From Semisulcospira habei (lineage: Eukaryota > Mollusca > Gastropoda > Semisulcospiridae), in contig BTPG01000002.1 of NCBI GenBank assembly GCA_036245525.1, positions 168,870,625-168,934,624 of the forward strand: a DNA stretch of 64,000 nucleotides, read 5' to 3'. Positions 31,540 through 42,182 of this stretch are shown in pieces. The number at the start of each line of letters is the position of its first letter. The first letter of the stretch is position 1. The notes under the pieces were generated by a model. The model saw only the letters and a list, made by a program, of their open reading frames with translations, had not been told where the DNA came from and did not search any database. The position numbers and the translations under genes were made by a program.

Positions 31540-31631
31540 TTTACCCATTGGCTGCCGGTAACGCTTTTTGTCGCGATGATTCCTGTAGGAATCATCGCGA
31601 CAAAAAGCGCTACCGACAGCCAAAGGGTTAA
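31540..31631. mobile_element. FB-B foldback MITE, near-perfect
   Basis: ACCCATTGGCTGCCGGTAAC and AGCGCTACCGACAGCCAAAG enclose CGCGATGATTCCTGTAGG and its inverse. It ends in TTAA (31628-31631). Confidence 0.8.
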
Positions 31632-31817
31632 CATGAATCATTTGCCTGGCACAAGTTTAATGTTCAGAATGCTTGAGCTATCTCAAGGCGGCTAGTACAA
31701 CATGTGCAAAAAGCATTACAGTCGGGAATGTGTGCCGAATACCGCCTCAAGTTCGCCCGCACTGAAAACGCGCCGAATCAAGGCAAATTTAATGAGCGAG
31801 TGTACAGTTAAAATTCC

Positions 31818-31983
31818 GATCGATTTCACGTGCACTTTAGTTTAAAACGCTGTACGGCAACGCAAAAACCGAGTGTACGGTTATAAGACAAAAACTAGCT
31901 TCGCTAGTTTTGTCTTTATAACCGTATACTCGCTTTTGCGTTGCTACAGCGTTCTAAAAGTGCACGTGACTAAAAACTAGATC
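31818..31983. repeat. Long palindrome with ~80-bp arms
   Basis: Arms include CACGTGCACTTT, AACGCTGTA..GCAACGCAAAA and GTACGGTTATAAGACAAAAA, meeting at CTAGCTTCGCTAG. No TTAA ends; unlike the other families here. Confidence 0.8.
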
Positions 31984-32474
31984 GGAAACTGATTTGTTTA
32001 CTTCAAACACGTTCTGCACTTGAAGCTCGGCTCACTTGGAATATCAATCGATGAGTTACATTTCCTTATATGTGTCCGCAGTTTCTGGTGGAAAGTCAAT
32101 GCGAAATAGAAAATCGACGAAGAAATCAATTACTGATGATCGAAGAATCGATTGTTAATGACCTATCGTGTATAACGTGGAAAGAAAGGTCCGTACCGTC
32201 ACCCCCGGGCGTTGCGCTAGGCTCTTTCTCCGTACCCGTTTTCTGAAAGTGGTCGCGCGTCGACGGGTCACAACTCATGTAAACGTTTACGTCAACACAT
32301 GCCTAATCATGGTCTGATCAATTACTTCTGGCATTGGCCGTGACACACGAGAGCCGCACGTTATCAGGTTTGTTACCGCTTTGACATCTGCTGGTGCATG
32401 TGCGCGGGTCAGTCAGTCGCAATCACTGAGGAGCTATTCTTCTTCTCAGTCCGGTTGTGCGTGTCTGCATCTGC

Positions 32475-32477
<3 letters not shown>

Positions 32478-32541
<64 letters not shown>
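32478..32541. repeat. (GT)n microsatellite
   Basis: About 32 GT units. Confidence 0.97.
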
Positions 32542-32543
<2 letters not shown>

Positions 32544-32687
32544 CAGGTTTGTTACCGCTTTAAAAATCTACAGGTGCACGTGCGCGGGTCAGTCAGGAGC
32601 TACTCCGCTCTCCAGTCATGTGTGTGTGCGTGTGTCAATGTGTGCGTGTGTGTGCCACGTGTGTGCGTCTCAGTCATGTGTGTGCGT

Positions 32688-32844
<157 letters not shown>

Positions 32845-33340
32845 CCGGGCAGTTATCGGAAACTGTGCCGCGCCGTTTCTAGTAAACATGACATTGAACC
32901 GGTTGCAAGACTTGCACAAATCGACCCGGCCGGGTCGGGGCTGGGGGCCGGGGCAAGATCGCCTGGTTGCAGATTTCGTAAACTGACAACTTCAGTGTTC
33001 GCCAGCCTGGGCAGCAGTCTGGCCGGAAAGTGTCTCAGCACCCTTAAGAATCGGATCGTTTTGCCGGCCGCACTCGGCCGTCATGATCAGTCGCGAGGGC
33101 TGGACTGAGTATCTACCGTCATAACTCAGCATGCAGTGTCCGGTTAGCTTTGCGCCTAGTCTCCACCTCTTCAAGTGCCAAGCAACTGCAATTTACAGCC
33201 GGGAGCTATCGACGAAGACAAGACGGTGATATTCGCGATCGCGTTATTATTGTAGTATTCAGTGAATTGACACAGACTTGGGAAGACTAAATAAAACAAA
33301 AACAAAAAACAAAAAAAAAAAAACACCCAAAAACACCCAC

Positions 33341-33421
33341 ATGATAAGCAAAAGGTCCTCGGGCCGACGTCAGCCTTAGCTGGCCCGCGCACGGCCGTGT
33401 CAGCCCGAGGACCTTTTATTC
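33341..33421. mobile_element. FB-F foldback element
   Basis: AAAGGTCCTCGGGCCGACGT and GTGTCAGCCCGAGGACCTTT arms with a TGGCCCGCGCACGGCC centre. Confidence 0.7.
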
Positions 33422-33424
33422 ATC

Positions 33425-33925
33425 CGAGAGGCCAGAGACCCGCGCGCGTTTGCATCCGATGCCGCGGCCTTTACTGCAGCGCGGCGTAATAGCGAGCATG
33501 GCTCGTGCATAAACTTGTATTAGATTGTTTCGTTGTTAGATTCAGTGTTTCGTTTCGTAAAACTGTTTTCAACGACAGGATGATTTTTCAGTGGAGTACG
33601 CGTCACTGCATTTGAACTAACCACGATCATCACAAATACATTGACAAAAGTACAGGATATTTTAACAGTCCGACCATTCTCAGAATGCAATAATAAAGCA
33701 CACTGTTTAACCCCTTCACTGCCGGCGGACGCAGATTATGTATCCTGCAATAAGTGACTGAGTGAATTAGTCTTTTTTTTCCCCCCTTCTTCTCCTTCTT
33801 CTCTAGGCTGTAAGGTTTAAAATTATGGACCAACAAACCTATATTGTTCAAAATATCATGTCGTGTTCCGCTTGGGGATCAAGACACTATTCATTATTGC
33901 GGGATCAAGTTTTTCAAACTCCTGG
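33425..33925. other. No gene or clear repeat seen
   Basis: Intergenic DNA. A TTAACCCCTTCACTGCCGGC near 33709 resembles an orphan FB-C end without a hairpin. Confidence 0.4.
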
Positions 33926-33930
33926 CAAAG

Positions 33931-34095
33931 CATAGGGGCCTGACGGACGAGTGGTGCTTTGACTAAATGCAAATCCGCTGCGCCACCGGGTGCGCGCCAC
34001 CGCGTCCTCTAGCTCAATTCAATTCTGGCTTGAGCTATTTACGCGGTGGCGCAGCGGATTTGCATTCTTAAAAGCACCACTCGTCAGGCCCCTAT
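33931..34095. repeat. Large inverted repeat (165 bp)
   Basis: CATAGGGGCCTGACGGACGA.. and ..CTCGTCAGGCCCCTATG flank a second pair, ATGCAAATCCGCTGCGCCAC and GTGGCGCAGCGGATTTGCAT, with a ~55-bp central part. No TTAA ends. Confidence 0.8.
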
Positions 34096-34126
34096 GGGGC
34101 AAAGCTCTTCTCAATGTATGAAAGAG

Positions 34127-34196
34127 ATACAGATTCACATGGGCCCGGCTTTGCAATCAGCGCCGCAGGGCTTCATGTGAATCGGTGCCTCATGCG
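34127..34196. mobile_element. FB-C-like hairpin, divergent
   Basis: GATACAGATTCACATGGGCC and CTTCATGTGAATCGGTGCC arms; loop altered. Confidence 0.5.
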
Positions 34197-34265
34197 GACT
34201 CGGAGGTCGGCTCAGTCCAGATAACCCAACTCATCCTCAAAATAAGGATGTCAAGTTACTCCTGG

Positions 34266-34541
34266 TTAACCCGCTCTGTGCCATCTGTCGCAGACTGTGT
34301 TGCTGTACTGAATCTTCTTTAATTCAACACCCCCCCCCCCTACTTCCCCCCAACCCCCCCCCCCCTAAAAAAAAAAAAAACCCCAAAAAACTACCTGTCC
34401 CAGAAAAATGGGCATTCAAAGTGGTGTCAGCAAGAGGTATAGATCCTCATGAGCCCCCGCAATTGCGGCCGGGGGCTCATGAGGATCTATACCTCTTGCA
34501 GGTGGGTGGTATTAAGATTTTCTCGGCACTGAACGGGTTAA
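34266..34541. mobile_element. FB-C foldback MITE, complete, with C/A expansion
   Basis: TTAACCCGCTCTGTGCC to GGCACTGAACGGGTTAA. The hairpin is intact (GATCCTCATGAGCCCCCGC with inverse). A C-run and A-run (34330-34386) have expanded in the left segment. Confidence 0.8.
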
Positions 34542-34648
34542 CCATTCGGCTGAGCAGCCTTGGATGGAGACCTGACACAAACTGTGGTTTCTAGACGGAT
34601 AAAGAAAAACAGAAGTGGACAATGGGAAAGTTTACATGGTTGTAAACT

Positions 34649-34748
34649 GTTAAGCAACAAGACATCGGGCCGAAGTCAGCCGCAGTTGGCCCGCGCACAG
34701 CTGTGCGCGGGCCAACCGCGGTTGACTCGGACCGAGGACCTCCTGCAT
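34649..34748. mobile_element. FB-F foldback element
   Basis: CATCGGGCCGAAGTCAGCCG and the inverse CGGTTGACTCGGACCGAGG around GGCCCGCGCACAGCTGTGCG, a near-perfect inner palindrome. Confidence 0.7.
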
Positions 34749-34910
34749 GCTGGATAGAATAAAAAAAAAAACGAACAGTCGGCACAGGAAAACGTAATTT
34801 ACTGCTATAGATTTGCAAAATCAGTCTGACTTGATTACTGGCTTCATCCAGCCAGTCGGTCAATGGAGTGTTTTGTCTGCCATTGCCGGGCACGTGCCGT
34901 TTTTTTTAAA

Positions 34911-35021
<111 letters not shown>

Positions 35022-35309
35022 TTTTCTGACCCAGTTTATTCTGGTTTTAAGTGCACAGTCAACAAGATAAAACGTACGTACTGTGGTAAACAACACAGCA
35101 TTAAGGCCTGTAACAAAGCTTAGTCGGCGGTAAGGATGTCACGTCTGTGACTAGGACACCAAGCAGGTGTACACACCAAAAAGGACGTGACTGTCACATC
35201 AGATCGTGACCACGGATTAGTAAGACGGAGCTTGTTGTTTCCCGGCAGTGCAGGTGTTAATTATGTTTGTTCGTTCGTTTGTTCATATTATGTGGATTTT
35301 TTATTTTTA

Positions 35310-35560
35310 TTATTATTATTATTTTTTTTTTTTTGGGGGGGGGATTGGGAGGGGGTGGGTGGGTGGGGGTGGGGGGTGGGGTGTGTTGTTGGGCGGGAGG
35401 ACGCATCGCAGGGACTGGCTGATGGAGGGACAGCTTTCACATCTCCTTCATCCGGCCGGAAAATCATGTAGTCAAACGACGGCGGGAGAGGGGGGAGGGG
35501 GGATGGGCAGGGGGAGGAGGGGAGGGGGGAGGGGGAGGGTTCAGGGTGGCAACAGTCTAA
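35310..35560 (+). repeat. T-run and G-rich low-complexity region
   Basis: ATT repeats, a T-run, then G-rich stretches to 35395 and again at 35480-35550. Confidence 0.85.
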
Positions 35561-35579
35561 CAGTCTTACATGTTTCACG

Positions 35580-36480
35580 AAATAACTAGGACGTTTTCAC
35601 GAATCACGAAGATCTTATTTTGGCTTACGCGTTTCAGGACGAATATATATATATATTTTTATCACAGTTGGCGAGAATGAAAAAAAAATATTGCAATATA
35701 TACTGATCAACAAAAGAAACAAGAATTTTTCACCATAACGTTTTTCTTCGTAAATATGCTTTAATCCGGGTTATTTTGACCTCATTTATTAAAAAAATGT
35801 TATGAAGAGTGTGTTATGTCGTGTGCAAATAGAATGTTTAGTCGTAAAAATCGCACATCGATGACTTATGACGTCATGGGTGACACTACCTTCACAGGAT
35901 ATTGAAAGTGAAATGGGGAGCATCTGCAGAGGACACGGCTGAAAGCCAACCAATGCGCAGTGTCACTAGTGTCCGTGTGCATGAAAATTCGGCCTGTCTG
36001 GTCTTGACCTACTTTTCGTTTGTCAAAGGCACCTAAGTAATCAACATGACCTACAAACATGAAATCAAAAAGTTCTTTATTTTTAGGTTAGCGGCCATAT
36101 TTACCTGATCAAACGGATATGGGTGTGTTCTTTATCTCTGTGCCAGTCACTGGAGCATAAAAATTGGTTTGAAAGTAATTCACATTAAATCAAATAAGAT
36201 TTAATTAAGAAAATTATGTGCACAGGAAGTTCTGGTTCTCTAATAAATTTTTCGAGTCAAATTTCATTTGAGGCAGTTAATGACACCATAAGCAATCCAC
36301 ACAACTTGTGTGTTAAAACATATCACAGGAAACCTGCTTCACAGGAGTGTGTCCAGTTTTGCTTTTTTTCACCACTAATGAAACCCTGTGTCCTCCAAGG
36401 TAGCCATGGGCGATAACTCATCCAATTTTTGTGTGAAGGTAGCTCAGACAGTAGGCTGAACATCTGAAGTAAGCAACAAA
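35580..36480. other. AT-rich DNA, nothing firmly recognised
   Basis: A TATACTGATCAACAAAAGAA at ~35699 resembles an FB-G/Tc1 end but I found no partner. Confidence 0.4.
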
Positions 36481-36709
36481 TAAAATGTTCTTGTTTTGCT
36501 GTCAGGGTGGCTCTTTGTTTGCGGGTGCACTTACAGACACTTTTCGCGTTTTTAATGGAAGTCAGTATATATACGAATCACGAGAACAACAATACCACCA
36601 AAACAAAACCGCCAATCACACATTTTATGGCATACTCTCCCCCCGGCCCGCCCCCCTTCCCCCCCCCCCCCCCCACACACACGCACGCACTCAAGCACTG
36701 ACGCACGCA

Positions 36710-36710
<1 letters not shown>

Positions 36711-36772
<62 letters not shown>

Positions 36773-36790
36773 GCACACACGCACACACAC
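36711..36790. repeat. (CA)n microsatellite
   Basis: CA tract with flanking CACG variants, preceded by a C-run (36653-36674). Confidence 0.95.
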
Positions 36791-36842
36791 CGTCACACGC
36801 ACAGAGTGCACAAAACCACATATACGTTTGCCCTGCGTACAT

Positions 36843-36892
<50 letters not shown>

Positions 36893-37250
36893 TATTTATA
36901 TAGCGCTTAATCTTACTCAAAAGCTCTAAGCGCTTTACAATCTGTAGTGTACACAAGACTAAAAATACAATGACATATATGCACATAACAAACAAAACAC
37001 AATGCCCGAAGACACCACTTTTACAATAAACTAAACAACAATACATACATAATAATTTATATTCTAATTAACATTCAGTCTAAACAAGGAGGATTGCAGA
37101 ACTACAACTAAGGCATCTAACACTGGCAGTTATTCAAAGTAAAGCTTGAAGAGGTGAGTTTTCAACGACCTCTTGAAGTCAGAGACAGACTCAGGCACTG
37201 TTTCTGACCTCAAGAGGAAGTGTATTCCATAACACTGGGGCTTGATAAAC
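36843..37250 (-). mobile_element. CR1-like 3' fragment with (AAT)n tail
   Basis: (AAT)n at 36846-36893, ATATAGCGCTTAATC, AGCTCTAAGCGCTTTACA, then GAAGAGGTGAGTTTTCAACG and GGAAGTGTATTCCATAACAC. These correspond on the minus strand to the C-terminal and 3' region of CR1-like elements, as at 2535-2850. Confidence 0.65.
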
Positions 37251-37477
37251 AAAATTTACAACCAGGATGGGGCGAGGTATACCACCTCAGTGTCAGTAAC
37301 TTTTTCCAGTTGAGTCTGCTGGCTGGTCAGGACTCGATGCTGTTGCCAGCAAAAACCGATCCTAGTCGGCAGTTCTCTCTGCTCCGGAAAGATCGCAAAG
37401 ATCTCAGTATCACACAGAGGACGCGGCCGGAAATAAAAATGGCCGTCGGACTGATCAGAGCCGAGAAAATTTGAACG

Positions 37478-37552
37478 TCTAACTGCAAAAGGCATAGATC
37501 CTCATGACCCCCGCGGATGCGGGGACTCATGAGGATCTATGCCTCTTGCGCT
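37478..37552. mobile_element. FB-C hairpin
   Basis: GCAAAAGGCATAGATCCTCA and TGAGGATCTATGCCTCTTGC arms, CCCCGCGGATGCGGGG loop. Confidence 0.7.
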
Positions 37553-37775
37553 TGCTTTCTTGAATTAAAGATTGTACAGACATGTTCTACGTCAGTTGGC
37601 ACTGACCGGTGTAACTAATCAGTTTTTCATTTTTTTTATATTTTCGCAGAAGTTGAAAAACCTGTTTACGTCCTCTGTCTCCGATTCTTCTGGCGAGATG
37701 TATGCATGAATTGCCGCCGCGTAGGGAAAGTTGGCGCCAGGCGGTTGAGATCTGGAAAATGTTTCTGCAGCGTAA

Positions 37776-37877
37776 TACACTGACGAGCAAAAGAAATGCG
37801 ACATTTTTAGATTCATCGAAAACACACCAGTGTTTCCGATGATTCCAAAAATGTCGCATTTCTTTTGCTCGTCAGTA
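37776..37877. mobile_element. FB-G TA-flanked palindrome, near perfect
   Basis: CACTGACGAGCAAAAGAAAT and its inverse with AATCATCGGAAACAC arms, flanked by TA on each side. Confidence 0.8.
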
Positions 37878-37953
37878 TATGTGTGCATAAATTGCGGAGA
37901 GAAAGTTTGTGCCAGGCTGTTGAGACATGGGAAATGTCACAATGCAACGGGTG

Positions 37954-38020
37954 TATTGACGAGCAAAAGGAATGCGACACTAACATGTTTCCGATGATTC
38001 ATTATTTTGTTCGTCAGTAT
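37954..38020. mobile_element. FB-G palindrome, shortened
   Basis: TATTGACGAGCAAAAGGAAT to TTTGTTCGTCAGTA with inner CGGAAACAT/ATGTTTCCG lost on one side. It ends a few bases before the LINE 3' region. Confidence 0.6.
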
Positions 38021-38065
38021 GTGAGTGTTTCGATGTCTCTTGGCTGGACTTCGCGAACGAAGATT

Positions 38066-41000
38066 TTATAGGAGTTGCCCACGACGTCTGCAGGCTTGTT
38101 CGTGGCTGCGGAGGCCAATCCGGGACAGGCAGGTTCGACCGCAGTGGCTGCAGGGGAAGGTATGGCCAGAGTTCTGAGTTGCGGCATCTCTGTTCTTTCT
38201 CCTGAGCCGCTTGTCCTTAAGGCTAGCTCTGCGAGAGTCCTCAAAGGAGACAGCTGCCTTGTAAATAGTGGAGCGCCAGGTGTCACGGTCCACAGCAAGC
38301 GAAGACCACTGGTGGTGGTCGATTTGGCAGGCACTAAGTGACTTCTTGAGACAGTCTTTGTATCTCTTCTTTGGTGCCCCTCTGTCACGGTGTCCAGTAG
38401 CAAGCTCGCCGAACAGGGTGATCTTTGGTAGGCGATGATCCTCCATCCTGGAGACATGCCCCGCCCAGCGGAGCTGTGTCCGCAGCAGCAAAGCCTCGAT
38501 GCTCACGGTTTCAGCCTGTTCAAGGACCTCGACATTGGTGACATAGTCACTCCAGTGAATGCCCAGGATGGTACGCAGGCAGCGCTGGTGGAAGCGTTCG
38601 AGGAGTCGTAGTTGGCTGCGGTAGAGGGCCCAGGACTCGGAACCATACAGCAGGGTGGTGAGGACCACAGCTCTGTACACGCTGATCTTGGTGCCTGTTT
38701 TCAGCTGTTGATTGTGCCACACCCGCTTGAAAAGTCGCCCGAAAGCGCTGTTCGCTTTTGCCAGCCTGCTGTCAAGCTCCTTGTCCAGCTTGGCGTCCGA
38801 CGTGATAATGCAGCCAAGGTAAGTAAACTGGTGCACTGACTTTAGTTCAGACTCGCCGATGGTGATGTGAGGAGGGCGATACACTGTCTTGGGTGCCGGC
38901 TGATGGAGGACCTCTGTCTTTTTCAGACTGACCTCGAGTCCAAAGAGCTGGGCAGCGTCTGCGAAGCAGGACGTGATGCGCTGCAGGGCTCTCTCTGTGT
39001 GTGCAACGAGGGCAGCATCATCAGCAAAAAGCAGCTCACGGATCAGTTGGTCTAGGGTTTTCGTGTGGGCCTGCAGTCGTCTGAGGTTGAACAGGCTGCC
39101 ATCGAGACGATACCTGATGTACACTGCATCGTCATCATCGAGGTCCACTGTGGCCTGCTTCAACATCATGCTAAAAAAGATGGTGAAGAGGGTCGGTGCC
39201 AGCACGCAGCCCTGCTTTACGCCGTTGAGAATGGGGAATGGTTCTGAGAGGTCATTGTTGAGTCTGACCTGACCTTGCTGGTCCTCGTGTAGCTGGACAA
39301 TCATGTTGAGGAACTTTGGGGGACAGCCAAGTCGCTCCAGGATCTGCCACATGCCTTGCCTGCTCACAGTGTCGAACGCTTTTGTTAGGTCGACAAACGT
39401 TACGTACAGCCCTTTGTTCTGCTCGCGGCACTTCTCCTGTAGCTGTCTCAGCACAAAGACCATATCGGTGGTGCTCCTGTTTGCTCTGAAGCCACACTGG
39501 CCCTCTGGGAGTTGGTCTTCAGCGATGGCAGGTACCAGCCGATTCAGGAGCAGCCTTGCAAGGATTTTTCCAGCAATGGACAGCAGTGTAATTCCCCGAT
39601 AGTTGGAACAGTCAGACTTCTCACCTTTGTTCTTGTACAGGGTGATAACGACTGCATCACGGAGATCCTTTGGTAGTGTTCCTTCCTCCCAGCAGCAGAG
39701 AAAGAGGTCATGGAGCTTGTTGTGCAGTGCTGTGCCTCCATGTTTCCAGATCTCTGGCGGTATTCCATCAATGCCTGCTGCTTTGCCACTCTTGAGCTGG
39801 TGGATGGCTGTGAGGGTCTCTTCAGCGGTGGGCGGTTCGTCCAATTCAACTTTTACTGGGAGCTGTGGGATTTGTAGGACGACTGCTTCTTGAACAGTGC
39901 GCTCAGCGCTGAAGAGGCTCTGAAAGTATTCCGACCAGCGGTTCAAGATGGAGGTATTATCTGTGAGGAGTGCCTGGCCATTCGCGCTTCGCAGGGGACT
40001 TTGTACCAGGTGCCTGGGGCCATACACTGCTTTCAATGCTTCGTAGAAGCCCCTGTAGTCACCATTGTCTGCGCAAAGCTGGGTCCTCTGTGCAAGTCTG
40101 GTCCACCACTCATTCTGGAGATCTCTGAGCTTGCGCTGGAGACTGCTGCAGACGAGGCGGAAGGCAGACTTCTTCACAGGGCAGGAAGGCTGGGCTAGGT
40201 GGGCCTGATGGGCGGCTCTTTTTTTTGCTAGGTGTTCCTGGATCTCTACATCGTTTTCGTCAAACCAGTCTTTATTCTTCTTTCTAGCGAAACCCAAGAC
40301 TTCTGCAGAGGATTTTGCAATAGCAGTTTTCAGTTCTTCCCAAAGTGTTTCAGGGGAGGAGTCTGCTGGGTCCGCTGTGTCTTTGAGCCTGCGCTGTAAA
40401 TCTGTCTGAAAGGCAGCTTTCACGTCGTCACGCTGAAGGCTCGCAACATCAAGCTTTTTCTTGGGGGGCCCCCATTTCTTGGGTTTTGGCTTGAAGTGGA
40501 GCCTGAGTTTGCAGCGGACAAGGCGGTGGTCAGTGTGGCACTCTGCGCTGGGCATCACTCTGGTGAGGAGGACGTCACTGCGGTCCCTCTGACGCACTAG
40601 GACATAGTCGATAAGGTGCCAGTGCTTGGAGCGAGGATGCATCCAGGTGGTCTTTCGACTGTCCTTTTGCTGAAAAGTAGTGTTGGTGATGACCAGTTGC
40701 TGCTCTGCACAGAACTCCAACAGTAGGCGGCCATTGTCATTGCAGTTCCCCACGCCATGCTTGCCGAGGACTCCTTTCCAGGCTTCAGAGTCCTGGCCCA
40801 CTCTGGCGTTGAAGTCGCCAAGGATGATGACTTTGTCGTCTGCAGGGGTGCTCTGTATGAGGCTGCGCAGGTCAGTGTAAAACTTGTCCTTTTCAGCAGG
40901 CTCTGCCAAGAGGGTTGGGGAGTACACACTGAGAAGGGTGACGTGTTGCTGGTGTCTCAGTGGGAGGCGCATGGACATGATGCGGTCTGAATGACCCGTT

Positions 41001-41293
41001 GGTAGGTTTTCCAGCTTAGTCGCAATGGAGGTCTTGACCATGAAACCCACGCCTGAGAGCCGTCTTTCTGATGCAGGCCTGCCTGACCAGTAGAGGGTGT
41101 ACCCAGCGCCAAGTTCTTGGAGGCTGCCTTCGTCCGGAAGGCGTACTTCGCTGAGCGCGGCGATGTCAATGTTTAACCTCCGCAATTCATGGGCAATGAG
41201 GGCGGAGCGACGTTCGGGGCGTCCGCTGTCTGCTTTGTCGAGCATGGTTCGGATGTTCCAGCATGCTACGTTGAGTCCGGTCGTGGTCGTCAT
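38066..41293 (-). CDS. LINE polyprotein: endonuclease, reverse transcriptase, C-terminal zinc finger (intact ORF)
   Basis: A single uninterrupted 1075-codon frame. It encodes an APE-type endonuclease (residues ~5-270: NVACWNIRTM, ALSEVRLPDEG, LGDFNARVG near 158, TDHRLV near 254). A linker follows, then a reverse transcriptase (~475-800: SGKAAGIDGIPPEIW near 500, [48 protein letters not shown], catalytic FADDAALVA near 754, YLGCIITSD). A WAGHVSRM basic region comes next, then a C-terminal finger CSHC..SH..AC (C-x2-C-x12-H-x3-C, ~1048-1068). It would nick target DNA and copy its own RNA in the nucleus. The order fits a RTE/jockey-type LINE; I leave the clade open. There are no frameshifts or stops, so it may be active or very recently so. 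About 650 bp of GC-rich leader follows at 41294-41960. Confidence 0.93.
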   Translation of the reverse strand: MTTTTGLNVACWNIRTMLDKADSGRPERRSALIAHELRRLNIDIAALSEVRLPDEGSLQELGAGYTLYWSGRPASERRLSGVGFMVKTSIATKLENLPTGHSDRIMSMRLPLRHQQHVTLLSVYSPTLLAEPAEKDKFYTDLRSLIQSTPADDKVIILGDFNARVGQDSEAWKGVLGKHGVGNCNDNGRLLLEFCAEQQLVITNTTFQQKDSRKTTWMHPRSKHWHLIDYVLVRQRDRSDVLLTRVMPSAECHTDHRLVRCKLRLHFKPKPKKWGPPKKKLDVASLQRDDVKAAFQTDLQRRLKDTADPADSSPETLWEELKTAIAKSSAEVLGFARKKNKDWFDENDVEIQEHLAKKRAAHQAHLAQPSCPVKKSAFRLVCSSLQRKLRDLQNEWWTRLAQRTQLCADNGDYRGFYEALKAVYGPRHLVQSPLRSANGQALLTDNTSILNRWSEYFQSLFSAERTVQEAVVLQIPQLPVKVELDEPPTAEETLTAIHQLKSGKAAGIDGIPPEIWKHGGTALHNKLHDLFLCCWEEGTLPKDLRDAVVITLYKNKGEKSDCSNYRGITLLSIAGKILARLLLNRLVPAIAEDQLPEGQCGFRANRSTTDMVFVLRQLQEKCREQNKGLYVTFVDLTKAFDTVSRQGMWQILERLGCPPKFLNMIVQLHEDQQGQVRLNNDLSEPFPILNGVKQGCVLAPTLFTIFFSMMLKQATVDLDDDDAVYIRYRLDGSLFNLRRLQAHTKTLDQLIRELLFADDAALVAHTERALQRITSCFADAAQLFGLEVSLKKTEVLHQPAPKTVYRPPHITIGESELKSVHQFTYLGCIITSDAKLDKELDSRLAKANSAFGRLFKRVWHNQQLKTGTKISVYRAVVLTTLLYGSESWALYRSQLRLLERFHQRCLRTILGIHWSDYVTNVEVLEQAETVSIEALLLRTQLRWAGHVSRMEDHRLPKITLFGELATGHRDRGAPKKRYKDCLKKSLSACQIDHHQWSSLAVDRDTWRSTIYKAAVSFEDSRRASLKDKRLRRKNRDAATQNSGHTFPCSHCGRTCLSRIGLRSHEQACRRRGQLL

Positions 41294-41960
41294 CAGAGTG
41301 GATCCGTTATTCTTTCTTGTTTTTTGACCGCATGAGAAGATGCCCGTTGACCGCGGCTAGCCAACTGGGGTTGCGAGGGGACGAGCTTTGGTTAGGCCAC
41401 CTTTTCTAGGCCCCTCTCCGTGTGGAGCAAGCAGTGCTGTCCCTAGAGAAGGCTGCTTGGTCGTTCAGGGTGTGCCGAGTGATGTTGTCATCCCCAGGTC
41501 AACATCAGGCGACCAATATCCTGAACCGCCTGCATGCAGGTTTGAGACTGCGGCTTCCAATGACATCTTTCACCTGCCGTTTCGCCCCTCGCCCATCGCT
41601 ACAGGACTTGGAATGGTCAGTGTCATGGTCCGTGGACGTTTCCTAAAGCCTGCGCGGTGGAGCTTTTTGGTGGAGTGCAGTGTGCGCAGTACTGGCCCCA
41701 CCCTTTAAACCCTTGGTTCATCTGCCATGGCCTAGCAAGCTGGGACGATGGCATCGAGGTCCTCGGGTCGTAGGTTTTATATCAGACTGTCCTTGTCCTA
41801 GTCTCTGGCTCAAAAGCCTTCCCCGGAGACACGGGGGCTTTGATGTCAGGGGTTTCCTCCCTTAGCCTTTCCGCAGCCAAGCGGCCAGGCCTGCAAGGCA
41901 GCAGGCGACTCGTGGAGGGCGGGGTCGTCTATGTCCCGTGCAGATGTGAACATCTGCCCA
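41294..41960 (-). other. Probable 5' leader of the intact LINE
   Basis: GC-rich, non-coding on the minus strand, directly upstream of the LINE ATG and different in composition from the AT-richer flank after 41970. I could not identify target-site duplications. Confidence 0.5.
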
Positions 41961-42182
41961 CTGCCCATCTAAAGTAACTTAGTAGTTTTCATGTGAGGAA
42001 TCTTAGCCTCAGTAAACTGCCTCAGAAAAGCAGATAAAAGGTGACTTTTGTTCACACGAGCGATAAAATGATCACAATAAAACAAAAAGGCTCACTTTGT
42101 CAGTATTTTTTATTGGATCAGTGTGCCTATCCCTTCTATTCCCAGTGGACCGGCGCAGATCATAATGGATTTAGGACATGTC

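Noticed and set aside
38075..41327. Several plus-strand ORFs across the intact LINE
   Set aside because: Low-stop shadows of the minus-strand 1075-codon frame, whose motifs are unambiguous.
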